A stretch of 35,921 nucleotides of DNA from an uncultured Lachnospiraceae bacterium (GCA_947570615.1 CANOVJ010000042.1:1-35921); one strand, 5' to 3'. Shown: positions 17,985 to 26,318, counted from the first letter of the stretch. Numbers and translations are program-made. The notes: generated from the sequence alone by a model not told the origin.

Positions 17985-19079
17985 ATGAAAAGTGATTTTA
18001 CCTGCGGTTTTATCGGTCTGGGGCTCATCGGCGGCTCCATCGCAAGAGCCCTGCGGGAATATCATCCCGCCTGCCGCCTGATGGCGTTTGACAAAAATCA
18101 CAGGGCCGTCCTGGCGGCCCTGGCGGACGGCGTGATCGACCTCGCTCTCCCCGCCCCGGATCAGCGTCTCTCGGAATGTGATTATCTCTTTTTGTGCGCG
18201 CCGGTTTCCGAAAACGGCCGTCAGCTTGCGGAGCTGAAAAAACTGCTCTCCCCCCATACGCTGCTCACGGACGTGGGAAGTGTGAAAACCTCCATCCACA
18301 GACAGGTGCAAAAGGCGGGTCTTTCCCGTCAGTTCATCGGCGGACACCCCATGGCCGGAAGCGAGCGCACCGGCTATATCAATTCCAGGGCCCTTCTGCT
18401 CCAGAACGCCTATTATATCCTGACTCCGGAGCAGGAGGTCTCCCCCCGCACTCTTTCGGAGTTTCGCGATCTGGTGGCCTCCCTGGGAGCCATTCCGCTG
18501 GTGCTCTCCTGGGAGGAGCACGATTTCGTCACCGCCGCCATCAGCCATCTGCCCCACGTGATCGCCTCCTCCCTGGTCAATCTGATCCGGGAAGCGGATG
18601 GGGAGGACGGCACCATGAGGATGATCGCCGCCGGAGGGTTTAAGGATATCACCCGGATCGCCTCCTCCTCCCCTGTTATGTGGCAGCAGATCTGTCTGAC
18701 CAATGGGAAAAACATCTCCAGGCTGCTTGCAGATTATATCTGCGCCCTGCAGCGGATCAGAGATGAGATCGACCAGGCCAGGCCCGATACGTTGTACCGC
18801 TTTTTTGAGAAGGCCAGAGACTACCGGGACTCCTTCAGCGACGCCCCCGGCGGCCCCATCTCAAAATCCTTCTCCCTTCGTATTGAGATTGCAGACGAGC
18901 CCGGCGCGCTTGCCGCCATAGCCACTCTTCTTGCACTCCAGCAGATCAGCATCAAAAATATCGGAATCACCCATAACCGGGAGCAGGAGGACGGCGTACT
19001 GAAGGTAGAATTTTATCAGAAGGAAAGCATCGAAAAAGCCCGCGAGATTCTGCGGGCGAAGGGATATGTGGTCTATTGA
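17985..19079 (+). CDS. tyrA: Prephenate dehydrogenase with C-terminal ACT domain
   Basis: Oxidative decarboxylation of prephenate to 4-hydroxyphenylpyruvate, the tyrosine branch. 364 residues: NAD-binding GLGLIGGS (11-18), the segment LTDVGSVK, the catalytic-histidine region GGHPMAGSE, SHLPHVIAS and a C-terminal ACT domain (about 290-364, IADEPGALAAIATLL), which normally senses tyrosine. No chorismate mutase domain is fused. AAAGGAG precedes the ATG. Its stop overlaps the stop of the opposite-strand VanZ-like gene by 7 bp with no visible terminator between them. Confidence 0.95.
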   Translation: MKSDFTCGFIGLGLIGGSIARALREYHPACRLMAFDKNHRAVLAALADGVIDLALPAPDQRLSECDYLFLCAPVSENGRQLAELKKLLSPHTLLTDVGSVKTSIHRQVQKAGLSRQFIGGHPMAGSERTGYINSRALLLQNAYYILTPEQEVSPRTLSEFRDLVASLGAIPLVLSWEEHDFVTAAISHLPHVIASSLVNLIREADGEDGTMRMIAAGGFKDITRIASSSPVMWQQICLTNGKNISRLLADYICALQRIRDEIDQARPDTLYRFFEKARDYRDSFSDAPGGPISKSFSLRIEIADEPGALAAIATLLALQQISIKNIGITHNREQEDGVLKVEFYQKESIEKAREILRAKGYVVY

Positions 19080-19516
19080 GACGTTTTCCATGCAAAACAA
19101 CGGATACACAGGACAATTACCAGAATTCCGGCAAGCCCGCCCGCCGTATCGATCAGCACATCCTTAAAGCTGGCCCATCTTCCGGGGACAAAATACTGAT
19201 GGAGCTCGTCCAGAGCGGCAGAGATAAACACCTGCAAAAGCACTGCCAGAGCGCCCCTTCGGGAAACGCCCCTCCACAGGGCGACGATGCTGAAGGATAA
19301 AAGCCCCACGCACATGTATTCCAGAAAGTGGGCCAGCTTCCTGACAATCCCCTCCAGAAGCATCACCATCTCCGCAACGGTCTCCGCGCCCTTTCCCATA
19401 AGCCCGCAATACCCGCTGACCAGCGCTTTCGTCACTCTTGCGCTGACGGCGGAGGAACGCGTTCCGTCCTCCGCCGAAAAAAAGAATATCATACCATATA
19501 ACACAGCCAGCAGCAA
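19073..19516 (-). CDS. VanZ-like membrane protein
   Basis: 147 residues from a TTG at 19514-19516. VanZ-family motifs are present: RKLAHFLEY, a helix-rich core, then DELHQYFVPGR and a final DVLIDTAGGLAG. VanZ proteins are small membrane proteins; the founder raises teicoplanin resistance, but most homologues have no known role. The start is doubtful: the first hydrophobic helix reaches back through the in-frame codons to the TGA of the PilZ gene (19556-19558) with no ATG or GTG. A CTG at 19550-19552, nine bases after AAAGGA, could be the real start and would add 12 residues. Confidence 0.85.
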   Translation of the reverse strand: MLLAVLYGMIFFFSAEDGTRSSAVSARVTKALVSGYCGLMGKGAETVAEMVMLLEGIVRKLAHFLEYMCVGLLSFSIVALWRGVSRRGALAVLLQVFISAALDELHQYFVPGRWASFKDVLIDTAGGLAGILVIVLCIRCFAWKTSQ

Positions 19517-19555
19517 AAGGGCTGCCGCCGTGTAAATCTTTTTCGCTTTCAGAAA

Positions 19556-19894
19556 TCAGTTTCCTTTCATTGACTCTATCGTATCGTATGCCTCAATCCT
19601 CACCGCTTCCGCCTCCGGCATCCCGATGAAAATAGCGCCATAGCTGTAATTCTGTCCGACTTTTTCGATTCTGACAATCTCAAGGAAGGCGTGGATCACC
19701 TCCTGCGTCCAGATCCGCAGAAAGGACTCGTACACAGCGCCGATATCCAGCAGCTTGTTGCAGCTGAAGCCGATCCCTGTCTTTGATACGTCCATGATCT
19801 CAATCTGCGCCTCCTCCTGTCCGCTTCCGTCCAGTCTCTTTATGAGAAGCCTGGAATCCAGTGTCCGGCGGTTGGTTCTTCTTCTCTCTTCCAT
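19556..19894 (-). CDS. PilZ-domain protein (likely cyclic di-GMP receptor)
   Basis: 112 residues from the ATG at 19892-19894 (GGAGGT 6 nt upstream). It is essentially one PilZ domain: the N-terminal arginine motif (ERRRTNRRTLDSR) and IMDVSKTGIGFSC, the D/NxSxxG motif, both of which bind c-di-GMP in known PilZ proteins. Function is therefore probably to sense c-di-GMP, output unknown. A strong promoter (19938-19966) drives it, divergently from the two-component operon. The VanZ-like gene follows in the same frame immediately after its TGA. Confidence 0.88.
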   Translation of the reverse strand: MEERRRTNRRTLDSRLLIKRLDGSGQEEAQIEIMDVSKTGIGFSCNKLLDIGAVYESFLRIWTQEVIHAFLEIVRIEKVGQNYSYGAIFIGMPEAEAVRIEAYDTIESMKGN

Positions 19895-19937
19895 GATATG
19901 ACCTCCATCTGTATAAGAATTTCTAACCCGTATCCCT

Positions 19938-19966
19938 ATCATAAACCACTTACGACTATTTGTAAA
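19938..19966 (-). promoter_or_regulatory. Promoter of the PilZ-VanZ pair
   Basis: Minus strand: TTTACA (19961-19966), 17-bp spacer, TATGAT (19938-19943). Confidence 0.72.
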
Positions 19967-19980
19967 GCCGGAGAAATACA

Positions 19981-20009
19981 TTGAGTTTATACAAATGGGG
20001 CGATATAAT
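19981..20009 (+). promoter_or_regulatory. Promoter of the response regulator-kinase operon
   Basis: TTGAGT (19981-19986), 17-bp spacer, consensus TATAAT (20004-20009). Its -35 box is only 14 bp from the -35 box of the divergent PilZ promoter, so one bound regulator could affect both. Confidence 0.75.
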
Positions 20010-20085
20010 CATTTTATCCGCAGTTTTCACAAATATACTTATTAACATGAGGATGTCATCCGTTGTCACATGGAGAGATTTTTAT

Positions 20086-20751
20086 ATGGAACGAATTCTG
20101 ATCATAGAGGATGAAGAGCTGATACGCACGGAGCTGGAAACGCTTCTTAAAAACGCCGGATTTTCCGTAAGCAGTATCACGGATTTTGACAATACCCTTG
20201 CCCTGACCAGAGCCGAAAGCCCGGATCTGATTCTGCTGGATATCAATCTGCCCGGCCAGGACGGGTACAGCCTGTGTTCCTCCATACGTCGGTTCTGCGA
20301 CGTCCCGATCCTGTTTCTCACGGGCCGGAACACGGCCATGGACGAGCTGCAGGCCCTGACCCTGGGCGGGGACGACTTTATCGCCAAGCCCTGCAATATC
20401 CCCATCCTGCTGGCGCGGATCGACCGGCTTCTGAAACGAAGCCGGAAGGCGGCGAAACCGGACTGCCTTGAATACAGAGGGATCACCCTGCATCCCGTTT
20501 CCGGAACCCTGCGCGCCGGCGGCAGAGAGATCGAGCTGACCCGAACGGAGCTGAAAATCATGTATTACCTGTTTGAACGCCCCGGCCAGATCGTCTCCCG
20601 GCTGGACCTGGTGGAATATCTGTGGGACAATGAGATCCACATCGACGACAATACCCTGAGCGTCAACGTCATGCGGATCCGGGACAAGCTGCGCGGGATC
20701 GGCGTCGGGGAGCTGATCCACACCAGACGGGGAATGGGGTACAAAATATGA
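20086..20751 (+). CDS. OmpR-family response regulator (BceR-like)
   Basis: 221 residues from the ATG at 20086 (GGAGAG upstream). Receiver domain with acidic pocket E8-D9, phospho-acceptor D52 (LLDINLPG), T79 and K101, followed by a winged-helix DNA-binding domain (about 125-221, ELTRTELKIMYYLFE and DDNTLSVNVMRIRDKL). Gene order regulator-kinase-ATPase-permease matches peptide-antibiotic-sensing Bce modules of Firmicutes, where the regulator switches on the transporter genes. It overlaps the kinase start by 4 bp (ATGA). Confidence 0.93.
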   Translation: MERILIIEDEELIRTELETLLKNAGFSVSSITDFDNTLALTRAESPDLILLDINLPGQDGYSLCSSIRRFCDVPILFLTGRNTAMDELQALTLGGDDFIAKPCNIPILLARIDRLLKRSRKAAKPDCLEYRGITLHPVSGTLRAGGREIELTRTELKIMYYLFERPGQIVSRLDLVEYLWDNEIHIDDNTLSVNVMRIRDKLRGIGVGELIHTRRGMGYKI

Positions 20752-21803
20752 GCTTTGCCGATTTTTTCAGGGATCACCACTATTGTCTGCTCACCTGCCT
20801 TTTTGGCGCACTGCTTTTCTCCGTGCTTCTTAAGCTCTTTGGAATCCAAAACGGCGAACTGTTTCTGCTGTGGGTCTGCTTTGTCTGTATTGTGAGCATT
20901 TATCTGCTCCTAAGCTATATGCGCCTGCGAAAAAGGACGGCGTATCTTCGGTCTGTGATGGACTCGCTGGATCGGAAATACCTGCTCGCTGAGCTCGCCC
21001 ACAGGCCCGGCTCCAGGCTGGAGCAGTTTTATTTTCATCTCATGAAATCCGCATTAAAGGACATGATCGACGAGGTTGCCGAGGCCCGGCGGCAAAACGG
21101 CGAATACCGGGACTTTGTGGAGCAGTGGATCCATGAAATGAAAATCCCCGTTACCGGAATCCGTCTTCTGTGTGAAAACAACAGATCCGATGTGACCCGA
21201 AGGATCCTGACACAGACTGAGCTGATTTCCCGGAGCGTGGAGCGCGTATTGTACTATGCGCGTCTGGGAAACGTTGAAAAGGATTATTTCATCACAGAGT
21301 TTTCCCTGAAGGAATGTGTTCTTAAGGCGCTCGCAGAAAATAAACAGCTTCTGATTCAGAACAGGGTATGTGTCTGTACGGAAAACCTCTCCGACACCGT
21401 ATACTGCGATGAAAAATGGCTGCAGTTTATTCTGAACCAGATCCTGATAAACAGCGTCAAATATCAGAGCGGGCGGCCTCTTCGGATCGAAGCGGCCTCA
21501 GAGAATTTTGGAAATTATGTAACGCTCTCCGTCACCGACAACGGTATCGGCATCAGAGAAAGCGAGCTTGGCCGGGTCTTTGACAAGGGGTTTGTGGGAA
21601 CCAACGGACGCGGCGGACAGAACGCAACCGGTATCGGTCTTTATCTGTGCCGTCAGCTCTGTGAAAAGCCGGGAATCGGACTGGAAATAAAGTCACAGGC
21701 CGGGGAATATACGACAGTCCTTCTCCATTTTCCAACGGAAAATGTTTTTCCAAAGGAAAATGTTGTCCCTTTATCTTACGATTCTGTCAGATTAAATCAA
21801 TAA
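20748..21803 (+). CDS. Intramembrane-sensing histidine kinase (BceS-like)
   Basis: 351 residues: two close membrane helices (about 12-33 and 38-58) with almost no outer loop, as in BceS-type kinases that receive the signal through the ABC permease. Then the phospho-acceptor histidine H129 in WIHEMKIPVTG and an ATPase domain with N box (LNQILINSVKYQ), G1 (VTDNGIGI), F (FDKGFVG) and G2 (GIGLYL). Close to the C-terminus a short duplication gives PTENVF and PKENVV, matching an imperfect DNA repeat at about 21733-21768. Confidence 0.92.
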   Translation: MSFADFFRDHHYCLLTCLFGALLFSVLLKLFGIQNGELFLLWVCFVCIVSIYLLLSYMRLRKRTAYLRSVMDSLDRKYLLAELAHRPGSRLEQFYFHLMKSALKDMIDEVAEARRQNGEYRDFVEQWIHEMKIPVTGIRLLCENNRSDVTRRILTQTELISRSVERVLYYARLGNVEKDYFITEFSLKECVLKALAENKQLLIQNRVCVCTENLSDTVYCDEKWLQFILNQILINSVKYQSGRPLRIEAASENFGNYVTLSVTDNGIGIRESELGRVFDKGFVGTNGRGGQNATGIGLYLCRQLCEKPGIGLEIKSQAGEYTTVLLHFPTENVFPKENVVPLSYDSVRLNQ

Positions 21804-21833
21804 ACCTTTATACATGGGACCGCTCCGAACCGT

Positions 21834-21839
21834 TATAAT
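21834..21839 (+). promoter_or_regulatory. Candidate -10 for the ABC transporter operon
   Basis: Consensus TATAAT 28 nt before the leader ORF start. No good -35 lies at 17 bp (TACATG), which fits a promoter needing an activator such as the neighbouring response regulator. A clear inverted-repeat operator could not be assigned. Confidence 0.5.
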
Positions 21840-21867
21840 AAAGATCATTTCAGAAAGGAGACGTTCC

Positions 21868-21930
21868 ATGAACCATATTTCACACAAAGACGCAGGAATC
21901 GTAAACGGAAAGGCGGTGAAACAGCCATGA
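21868..21930 (+). CDS. Possible 20-codon leader peptide upstream of the ABC ATPase
   Basis: A 20-codon ORF with a near-ideal ribosome site (AAAGGAGA, 6 nt before the ATG) starting MNHISHKDAG and ending in KQP. Its TGA overlaps the ATG of the ATPase gene (ATGA, 21927-21930). The ATPase has only a weak ribosome site of its own, so its translation may depend on this small ORF. It may be a leader peptide, a coupling device, or a chance ORF. Confidence 0.45.
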   Translation: MNHISHKDAGIVNGKAVKQP

Positions 21931-22703
21931 GACCAGGTTGCAGAAAACCGCTGCTCCACGTGGAGCACATCGAAAAATATTATGGCAGCCCACAGGCGGT
22001 GACAAAAGCCCTGGATCAGGTCAGCTTTGACGTGCAGGCCGGGGAATTCATCAGTATCATGGGGGCCTCCGGTTCGGGAAAGACCACGCTTTTAAACTGT
22101 ATCTCCACCATCGACACCGTGAGCGCCGGTCATATTCTGCTGGACGGCAGAGATATCACTGCAATTGCGGAGAGCGATCTGTCCGCCTTCCGCCGGGACA
22201 CGCTGGGCTTTGTGTTCCAGGATTTCAATCTGCTGGACACGCTGACGCTGGAGGAGAATATCGCTCTGCCCCTGACCATCAGCGAAAAAGCGCCCGGGGA
22301 GATTATTACACAGGTGCGGCGGATCGCGGACAGACTCCACATCGGCGACGCCCTGCAAAAATTTCCTTCCCAGGTATCGGGCGGCCAGAAGCAGCGATGT
22401 GCCTTCGCCCGGGCCATGGTCTGCAATCCCAGGCTGATCATGGCCGACGAGCCCACCGGTTCCCTGGACTCCCACGCCTCCCGGGTTCTTCTCACGTTCA
22501 TGGAAGAGCTTAATCAGGATATGGGGGCCACAATCCTGATGGTGACCCACGACGCTTTCAGCGCCAGCTATGGAAGCCGGATCCTGTTTTTAAAGGACGG
22601 ACGCATTTTTAACGAGATTCACAGAGGGGAAAAGACCCGCAGTACATTCTACCACGAAATACTGGACGTGCTCTCGCTGCTGGGAGGTGACAGGCCATGC
22701 TGA
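21927..22703 (+). CDS. ABC transporter ATPase (BceA-like)
   Basis: 258 residues, cytoplasmic ATPase of a MacB/Bce-type ABC system. Walker A GASGSGKT (46-53), Q-loop FQDFNLLD, signature VSGGQKQR, Walker B LIMADEPTGSLD and the switch histidine in LMVTHD are intact. It overlaps the permease start by 7 bp. In characterised Bce systems the pair confers resistance to bacitracin, nisin or related peptides by freeing cell-wall targets; the substrate here cannot be read from sequence. Confidence 0.95.
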   Translation: MRPGCRKPLLHVEHIEKYYGSPQAVTKALDQVSFDVQAGEFISIMGASGSGKTTLLNCISTIDTVSAGHILLDGRDITAIAESDLSAFRRDTLGFVFQDFNLLDTLTLEENIALPLTISEKAPGEIITQVRRIADRLHIGDALQKFPSQVSGGQKQRCAFARAMVCNPRLIMADEPTGSLDSHASRVLLTFMEELNQDMGATILMVTHDAFSASYGSRILFLKDGRIFNEIHRGEKTRSTFYHEILDVLSLLGGDRPC

Positions 22704-24823
22704 GTAAGCTTTCCCTGCGCAATGCCAGAAGAGCGTTCGGCGAATATGCGCTTTTCTTTGTAACCCTCTCCTGCTGTGTATCTGCCATATATGCGTTTAA
22801 CAGCCTGATTTTTTCAGACACGGTAAAAGCCCTGCCCGATCTGGAGATTCTACCCTGGCTGATCATCGCCTCCTCCCTGCTGGTGATCCTCATCATGGGC
22901 TGGATCATCGGCTACATGATAAGCTACATGCTCAGAAAGCGCAGCAGAGAATTCAGCATATACATGATCTGCGGCATTCAGGCCCGGAGGATCGCAGCTC
23001 TCCTTCTTCGGGAAAACGTCCTGATCGGCATATTGGCCTTTGTCGCCGGCATTCTCCCGGGAATGCTGCTTTCCCAGATTCTGGAGGCGGCCCTGCTTCG
23101 CCTGTTCGGGATGCCCTTCTGCCTGCATGTTCCCTTTTTTCTCCCCGCCCTGGGACTGACGCTTGTGTATTTTTGGGGGATGCTGCTGTATGGAATGCGC
23201 AAAAGCATCAGATGGATCCGCCGGGTGCAGCCCTGCGAGCTGCTCCGTCAGGATCAGTCAAACGAAAAGCCTCCTGTCTCAGACAGAGGCCGGGCCGTCA
23301 CGCTTCTTTTCCTGTCCCTGCTCTCCTGTCTTGCGGGATTTGGTTTCATCTGGATCCAGCCCCTGGGAAAGGGCTATGACGTACTGGCCGGGACGGGTCT
23401 GCTGGTGCTATTTCTGTCCGGTTTTTTCCGGAGTGTTCCGGCCGCTCTCACATCCCGCCTGGGAAGCCGCGCCCACTGGAAATACAAAAAACACAGGCTG
23501 GTGACCTTCCGGGATTTTACGGCCAGGATCCACTCCATGAGCAGCATTATGGGAATACTGTCCATCCTGTTTATGCTCTCCATCACCCTCGCCGCCACAG
23601 GAACCGCCATTGGAATGATGGTGACCAGGAGTACGCAGGCCGATGTCTTTGATATCATGATCCTGCGCCACGGGGAAACAGGCGATTTCTCCCGCTATGC
23701 ACAGATGATCCGGGAGGATTTTTCCGGGCAGGATTCCTACTCACAGGATTTGTCCTCGCAGGATTTGTCCTCGCAGGATTTGTCCCCGCGGGATCACAGC
23801 TACGGCATCTACGCCAGCGGAAAAACAGATTTCCTCACCGTCCGAAACCAGGCGGTTGTGGAGACGGGCCGCCGTCTGAACCGTCCCTATGCGGAATTTC
23901 GCCAGGATACCTGTATGCTGCAGAGCGATTATCTGAAGCTGCGAAAGCTGCTGGGATACCGGGATCTGTCCCTGGATCCTGCGCTGTGCTATGTCCATTG
24001 TGTCCCGGCGCTGGAGCGGGGGATCAGGACACTCACCAGGGAGCGGAATGACCTGGAATGCGCCGGATACCCATTTGCCCGCGAGGGCGTCTTTACAGAG
24101 CCATTCAGTCAGAACAACGGCTATGGGAACGGCATGGACTATATTCTCATTGTGCCGGACGGAGCGGTCAAAAGTCTGCGGCTTTTATACGGCGTATACG
24201 CAGCGGTGACCGACAGACCCTTAAGTCCGGACGATCTGGGGCGTATCACAGCCTCCTGTGAAGGCCTTGTCCTGCTGGATGGGAAGCGTGCCAGAAGCGG
24301 ACCGGACGGCGCGCCCACAAGGTTTGTATATGAGGATATGGATTATCTTTCGGGGAAATGGGTGAGCAAGGCTGAACTGCACTATCTTTATTCCATAATC
24401 ATCTGCCTGTTTTATCTCTCGCTCATTCTGGTGATCACCGGCGCTGCCATCCTGGCTACACAGGTTCTGGGAGACTGGCAGAAAAAACAGAGACAGAATC
24501 GCATCCTGAGCCAGCTCGGCATGAGCGGGGATCTGATCTCCAGACTGGTTACCCGCCAGCTTGCGCTGCTGTTCCTGCTTCCGCTCCTGCCCGCCGTCCT
24601 GGTCAGCATCTGCTTTACTTTTATCTGCACGAAAAAAATACTGGTGAGCTTTTTCCAGCTTCCCATCGTCACGGATCTGGTCTGGATGGGCCAGTCCCTT
24701 ATGACGGCGCTGGTTCTGTTTTCTGTGCTCTATGGGATCTATTTCGCCGCTGCCCGGATTTGCTGTGAAAATTCATTGAAAAATACTTCCGGCAATAGTA
24801 TATTATTTTATGAAGTCAGATGA
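22697..24823 (+). CDS. Large FtsX-domain ABC permease (BceB-like)
   Basis: 708 residues with about ten hydrophobic spans and one large outer domain (about 320-560) between spans 8 and 9, the BceB plan (usual length 620-680). FtsX-like segments lie at about 55-170 and 575-700. The outer domain, thought to bind peptide antibiotic and signal to the kinase, is slightly long here because of a tandem repeat (QDLSS units, about residues 345-365). GGAGG-like site lies in the end of the ATPase gene. Codons in the last 50 bp hold a promoter for the following gene. Confidence 0.93.
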   Translation: MLSKLSLRNARRAFGEYALFFVTLSCCVSAIYAFNSLIFSDTVKALPDLEILPWLIIASSLLVILIMGWIIGYMISYMLRKRSREFSIYMICGIQARRIAALLLRENVLIGILAFVAGILPGMLLSQILEAALLRLFGMPFCLHVPFFLPALGLTLVYFWGMLLYGMRKSIRWIRRVQPCELLRQDQSNEKPPVSDRGRAVTLLFLSLLSCLAGFGFIWIQPLGKGYDVLAGTGLLVLFLSGFFRSVPAALTSRLGSRAHWKYKKHRLVTFRDFTARIHSMSSIMGILSILFMLSITLAATGTAIGMMVTRSTQADVFDIMILRHGETGDFSRYAQMIREDFSGQDSYSQDLSSQDLSSQDLSPRDHSYGIYASGKTDFLTVRNQAVVETGRRLNRPYAEFRQDTCMLQSDYLKLRKLLGYRDLSLDPALCYVHCVPALERGIRTLTRERNDLECAGYPFAREGVFTEPFSQNNGYGNGMDYILIVPDGAVKSLRLLYGVYAAVTDRPLSPDDLGRITASCEGLVLLDGKRARSGPDGAPTRFVYEDMDYLSGKWVSKAELHYLYSIIICLFYLSLILVITGAAILATQVLGDWQKKQRQNRILSQLGMSGDLISRLVTRQLALLFLLPLLPAVLVSICFTFICTKKILVSFFQLPIVTDLVWMGQSLMTALVLFSVLYGIYFAAARICCENSLKNTSGNSILFYEVR
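23729..23788 (+). repeat. 15-bp tandem repeat inside the permease outer domain
   Basis: Three near-identical units CAGGATTTGTCCTCG at 23744, 23759 and 23774 (the last with one change), preceded by a diverged unit at 23729. Each encodes QDLSS in frame. The unit length is a multiple of three, so slippage changes loop length without breaking the gene. Confidence 0.9.
24776..24804 (+). promoter_or_regulatory. Internal promoter for the flavodoxin-ferredoxin gene
   Basis: TTGAAA (24776-24781), 17-bp spacer, TATATT (24799-24804), inside the last codons of the permease gene. The expected start is about 24811. Confidence 0.6.
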
Positions 24824-24849
24824 AACGTGTTATTATAAGGAAGAATGCC

Positions 24850-25581
24850 ATGTCAGTTTACAACATTTTATTCAGCCCTACCGGGGGCGTCAAAAAGGCT
24901 GCGGATATATTTACAGAAGCGTTCTGCGCGGAAAGCACCTGTATTGATCTCACGCAGCAAACCGGGGATTACGCCTCCTTTTCCTTTGCCCCACAGGATA
25001 TCTGCATCGTATCCGTTCCCTCCTATGGAGGGCGGGTTCCCGCCATTGCCGTAACGCGGCTGGCCCGGATGAAGGGAAACGCGGCCAGGGCAATCCTCAT
25101 CGCCGTATATGGAAACCGGGATTATGACGATACGCTGGTGGAATTACAGGACACACTGACAGCCTGCGGGTTTTCCTGTATCGCCGCCATCTCCGCCATC
25201 GCCGAACACTCCATTATGCGCCAGTTCGCCGCCGGGCGGCCGGATTCGGAGGATGAAAAGGAGCTCTCTGTTTTTGCCCGGAGGATCCGCTCAAAAATGG
25301 AGGATAAAACTCTCTCCGCTCCCCTTACTCTGCCCGGCAAACGTCCGTATCAGCAATACGGCGGCGTTCCCCTGAAGCCACAGGCAGGAAAGTCCTGCAT
25401 CCGGTGCGGTCTGTGCGCAGCGGAATGTCCGGTCGGCGCAATCGATCCTTCCGATCCGTCCTGCACCGATTCTCAAAGGTGCATTTCCTGTATGCGCTGT
25501 ATCACTCTCTGCCCGCAGCGTGAACAGGGCTCTTCTCACGGCCGCAGGTCTGAAGCTGAAAAAGGCCTGCAGCGGATATAA
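24850..25581 (+). CDS. Flavodoxin-like/4Fe-4S ferredoxin protein (EFR1 type)
   Basis: 243 residues from the ATG at 24850 (AAGGA upstream); an earlier ATG at 24820 overlaps the permease stop but lacks homologue-like sequence. The N-terminal part is flavodoxin-like, with the phosphate-loop-like FSPTGG at residues 8-13 and SVPSYGGRVP. The C-terminal part carries two 4Fe-4S motifs, CIRCGLCAAECP and CISCMRCITLCP. Likely an electron-transfer protein of the cytosol in anaerobic metabolism. It is next to the Bce-like module but its own promoter suggests independent use. Confidence 0.88.
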   Translation: MSVYNILFSPTGGVKKAADIFTEAFCAESTCIDLTQQTGDYASFSFAPQDICIVSVPSYGGRVPAIAVTRLARMKGNAARAILIAVYGNRDYDDTLVELQDTLTACGFSCIAAISAIAEHSIMRQFAAGRPDSEDEKELSVFARRIRSKMEDKTLSAPLTLPGKRPYQQYGGVPLKPQAGKSCIRCGLCAAECPVGAIDPSDPSCTDSQRCISCMRCITLCPQREQGSSHGRRSEAEKGLQRI

Positions 25582-25659
25582 AAAGAACGAACTGTTCCTT
25601 CCCTGATATCCGGTTTACAGGCCAATGGTAATTTGTCCGGTTTTCAGTTGTTTTCCGTC

Positions 25660-26295
25660 TTAGAAGCTGAAATCCATCCTCGCCGTAATGTCTTCCCAGG
25701 CCTCCTGGTCTATCTCCTTATTGCGGAACAGCTTTCTCTTATCCTCATCCGTAATCCTGCGGATTACCTTACAGGGATTGCCAGCGGCGATGCACCAGTC
25801 GGGAATGTCCTTCGTCACCACGCTGCCCGCTCCGATCACCACATTGCTTCCGATCCGGACGCCGGGACAGACTACCGTGTTGCCCCCGAGCCAGACATTG
25901 TCTCCGATGGTTACCTCTTTCCCATACTCATAGGCGGAATTGCGGCTGACCGGATGGATGGGATGTCCGGCAGTGTAGACCGCTACATTGGGAGCCATCT
26001 GGCAGTTATCGCCGATCCGTATCCTGGCCACATCCAGAAGGGTGCAGTTATAGTTGGCGAAAAAATTTTTGCCCACCTCGATATGCTTCCCGTAGTCGCA
26101 GTAAAAGGGCGGGTTTACGAACGCATCCTCCGATTTGCCGAAAAGCTCCTTTACGGTGGCCGCGATCCCCTCAAAATCGGTGCGATCCATAAAATTCAGC
26201 CGCTGGAGGATCCTTCTGCACGCCATCATTTCCTCATGAACGCCGCTGTCTGCAATATACGCCATCTGAGCGTCTCTGCGCTGTGCATTTGTCAT
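25660..26295 (-). CDS. Hexapeptide-repeat sugar O-acetyltransferase (maltose acetyltransferase type), copy 2
   Basis: Acetyl-CoA-dependent transferase of the LacA/Maa/NodL family. 211 residues from the ATG at 26293-26295; the overlapping GTG at 26322 is the alternative and would give 220. An N-terminal Maa-type helical domain is followed by the left-handed beta-helix with hexapeptide repeats (IGDNVWLGGNTVVCPGVRIGSNVVIGAGSVV split over several turns) and the catalytic histidine in YTAGHPIHP. Substrate sugar cannot be told. It lies 23 bp (or a 4-bp overlap) after its paralogue. Confidence 0.9.
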   Translation of the reverse strand: MTNAQRRDAQMAYIADSGVHEEMMACRRILQRLNFMDRTDFEGIAATVKELFGKSEDAFVNPPFYCDYGKHIEVGKNFFANYNCTLLDVARIRIGDNCQMAPNVAVYTAGHPIHPVSRNSAYEYGKEVTIGDNVWLGGNTVVCPGVRIGSNVVIGAGSVVTKDIPDWCIAAGNPCKVIRRITDEDKRKLFRNKEIDQEAWEDITARMDFSF

Positions 26296-26318
26296 TGTGA
26301 TAACATCCCTTCCCTTTC

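Noticed and set aside
25582-25659. Terminator between the converging ferredoxin and acetyltransferase genes
   Set aside because: CCGG arms are far apart and weak; no T-run. I see nothing definite in this gap.
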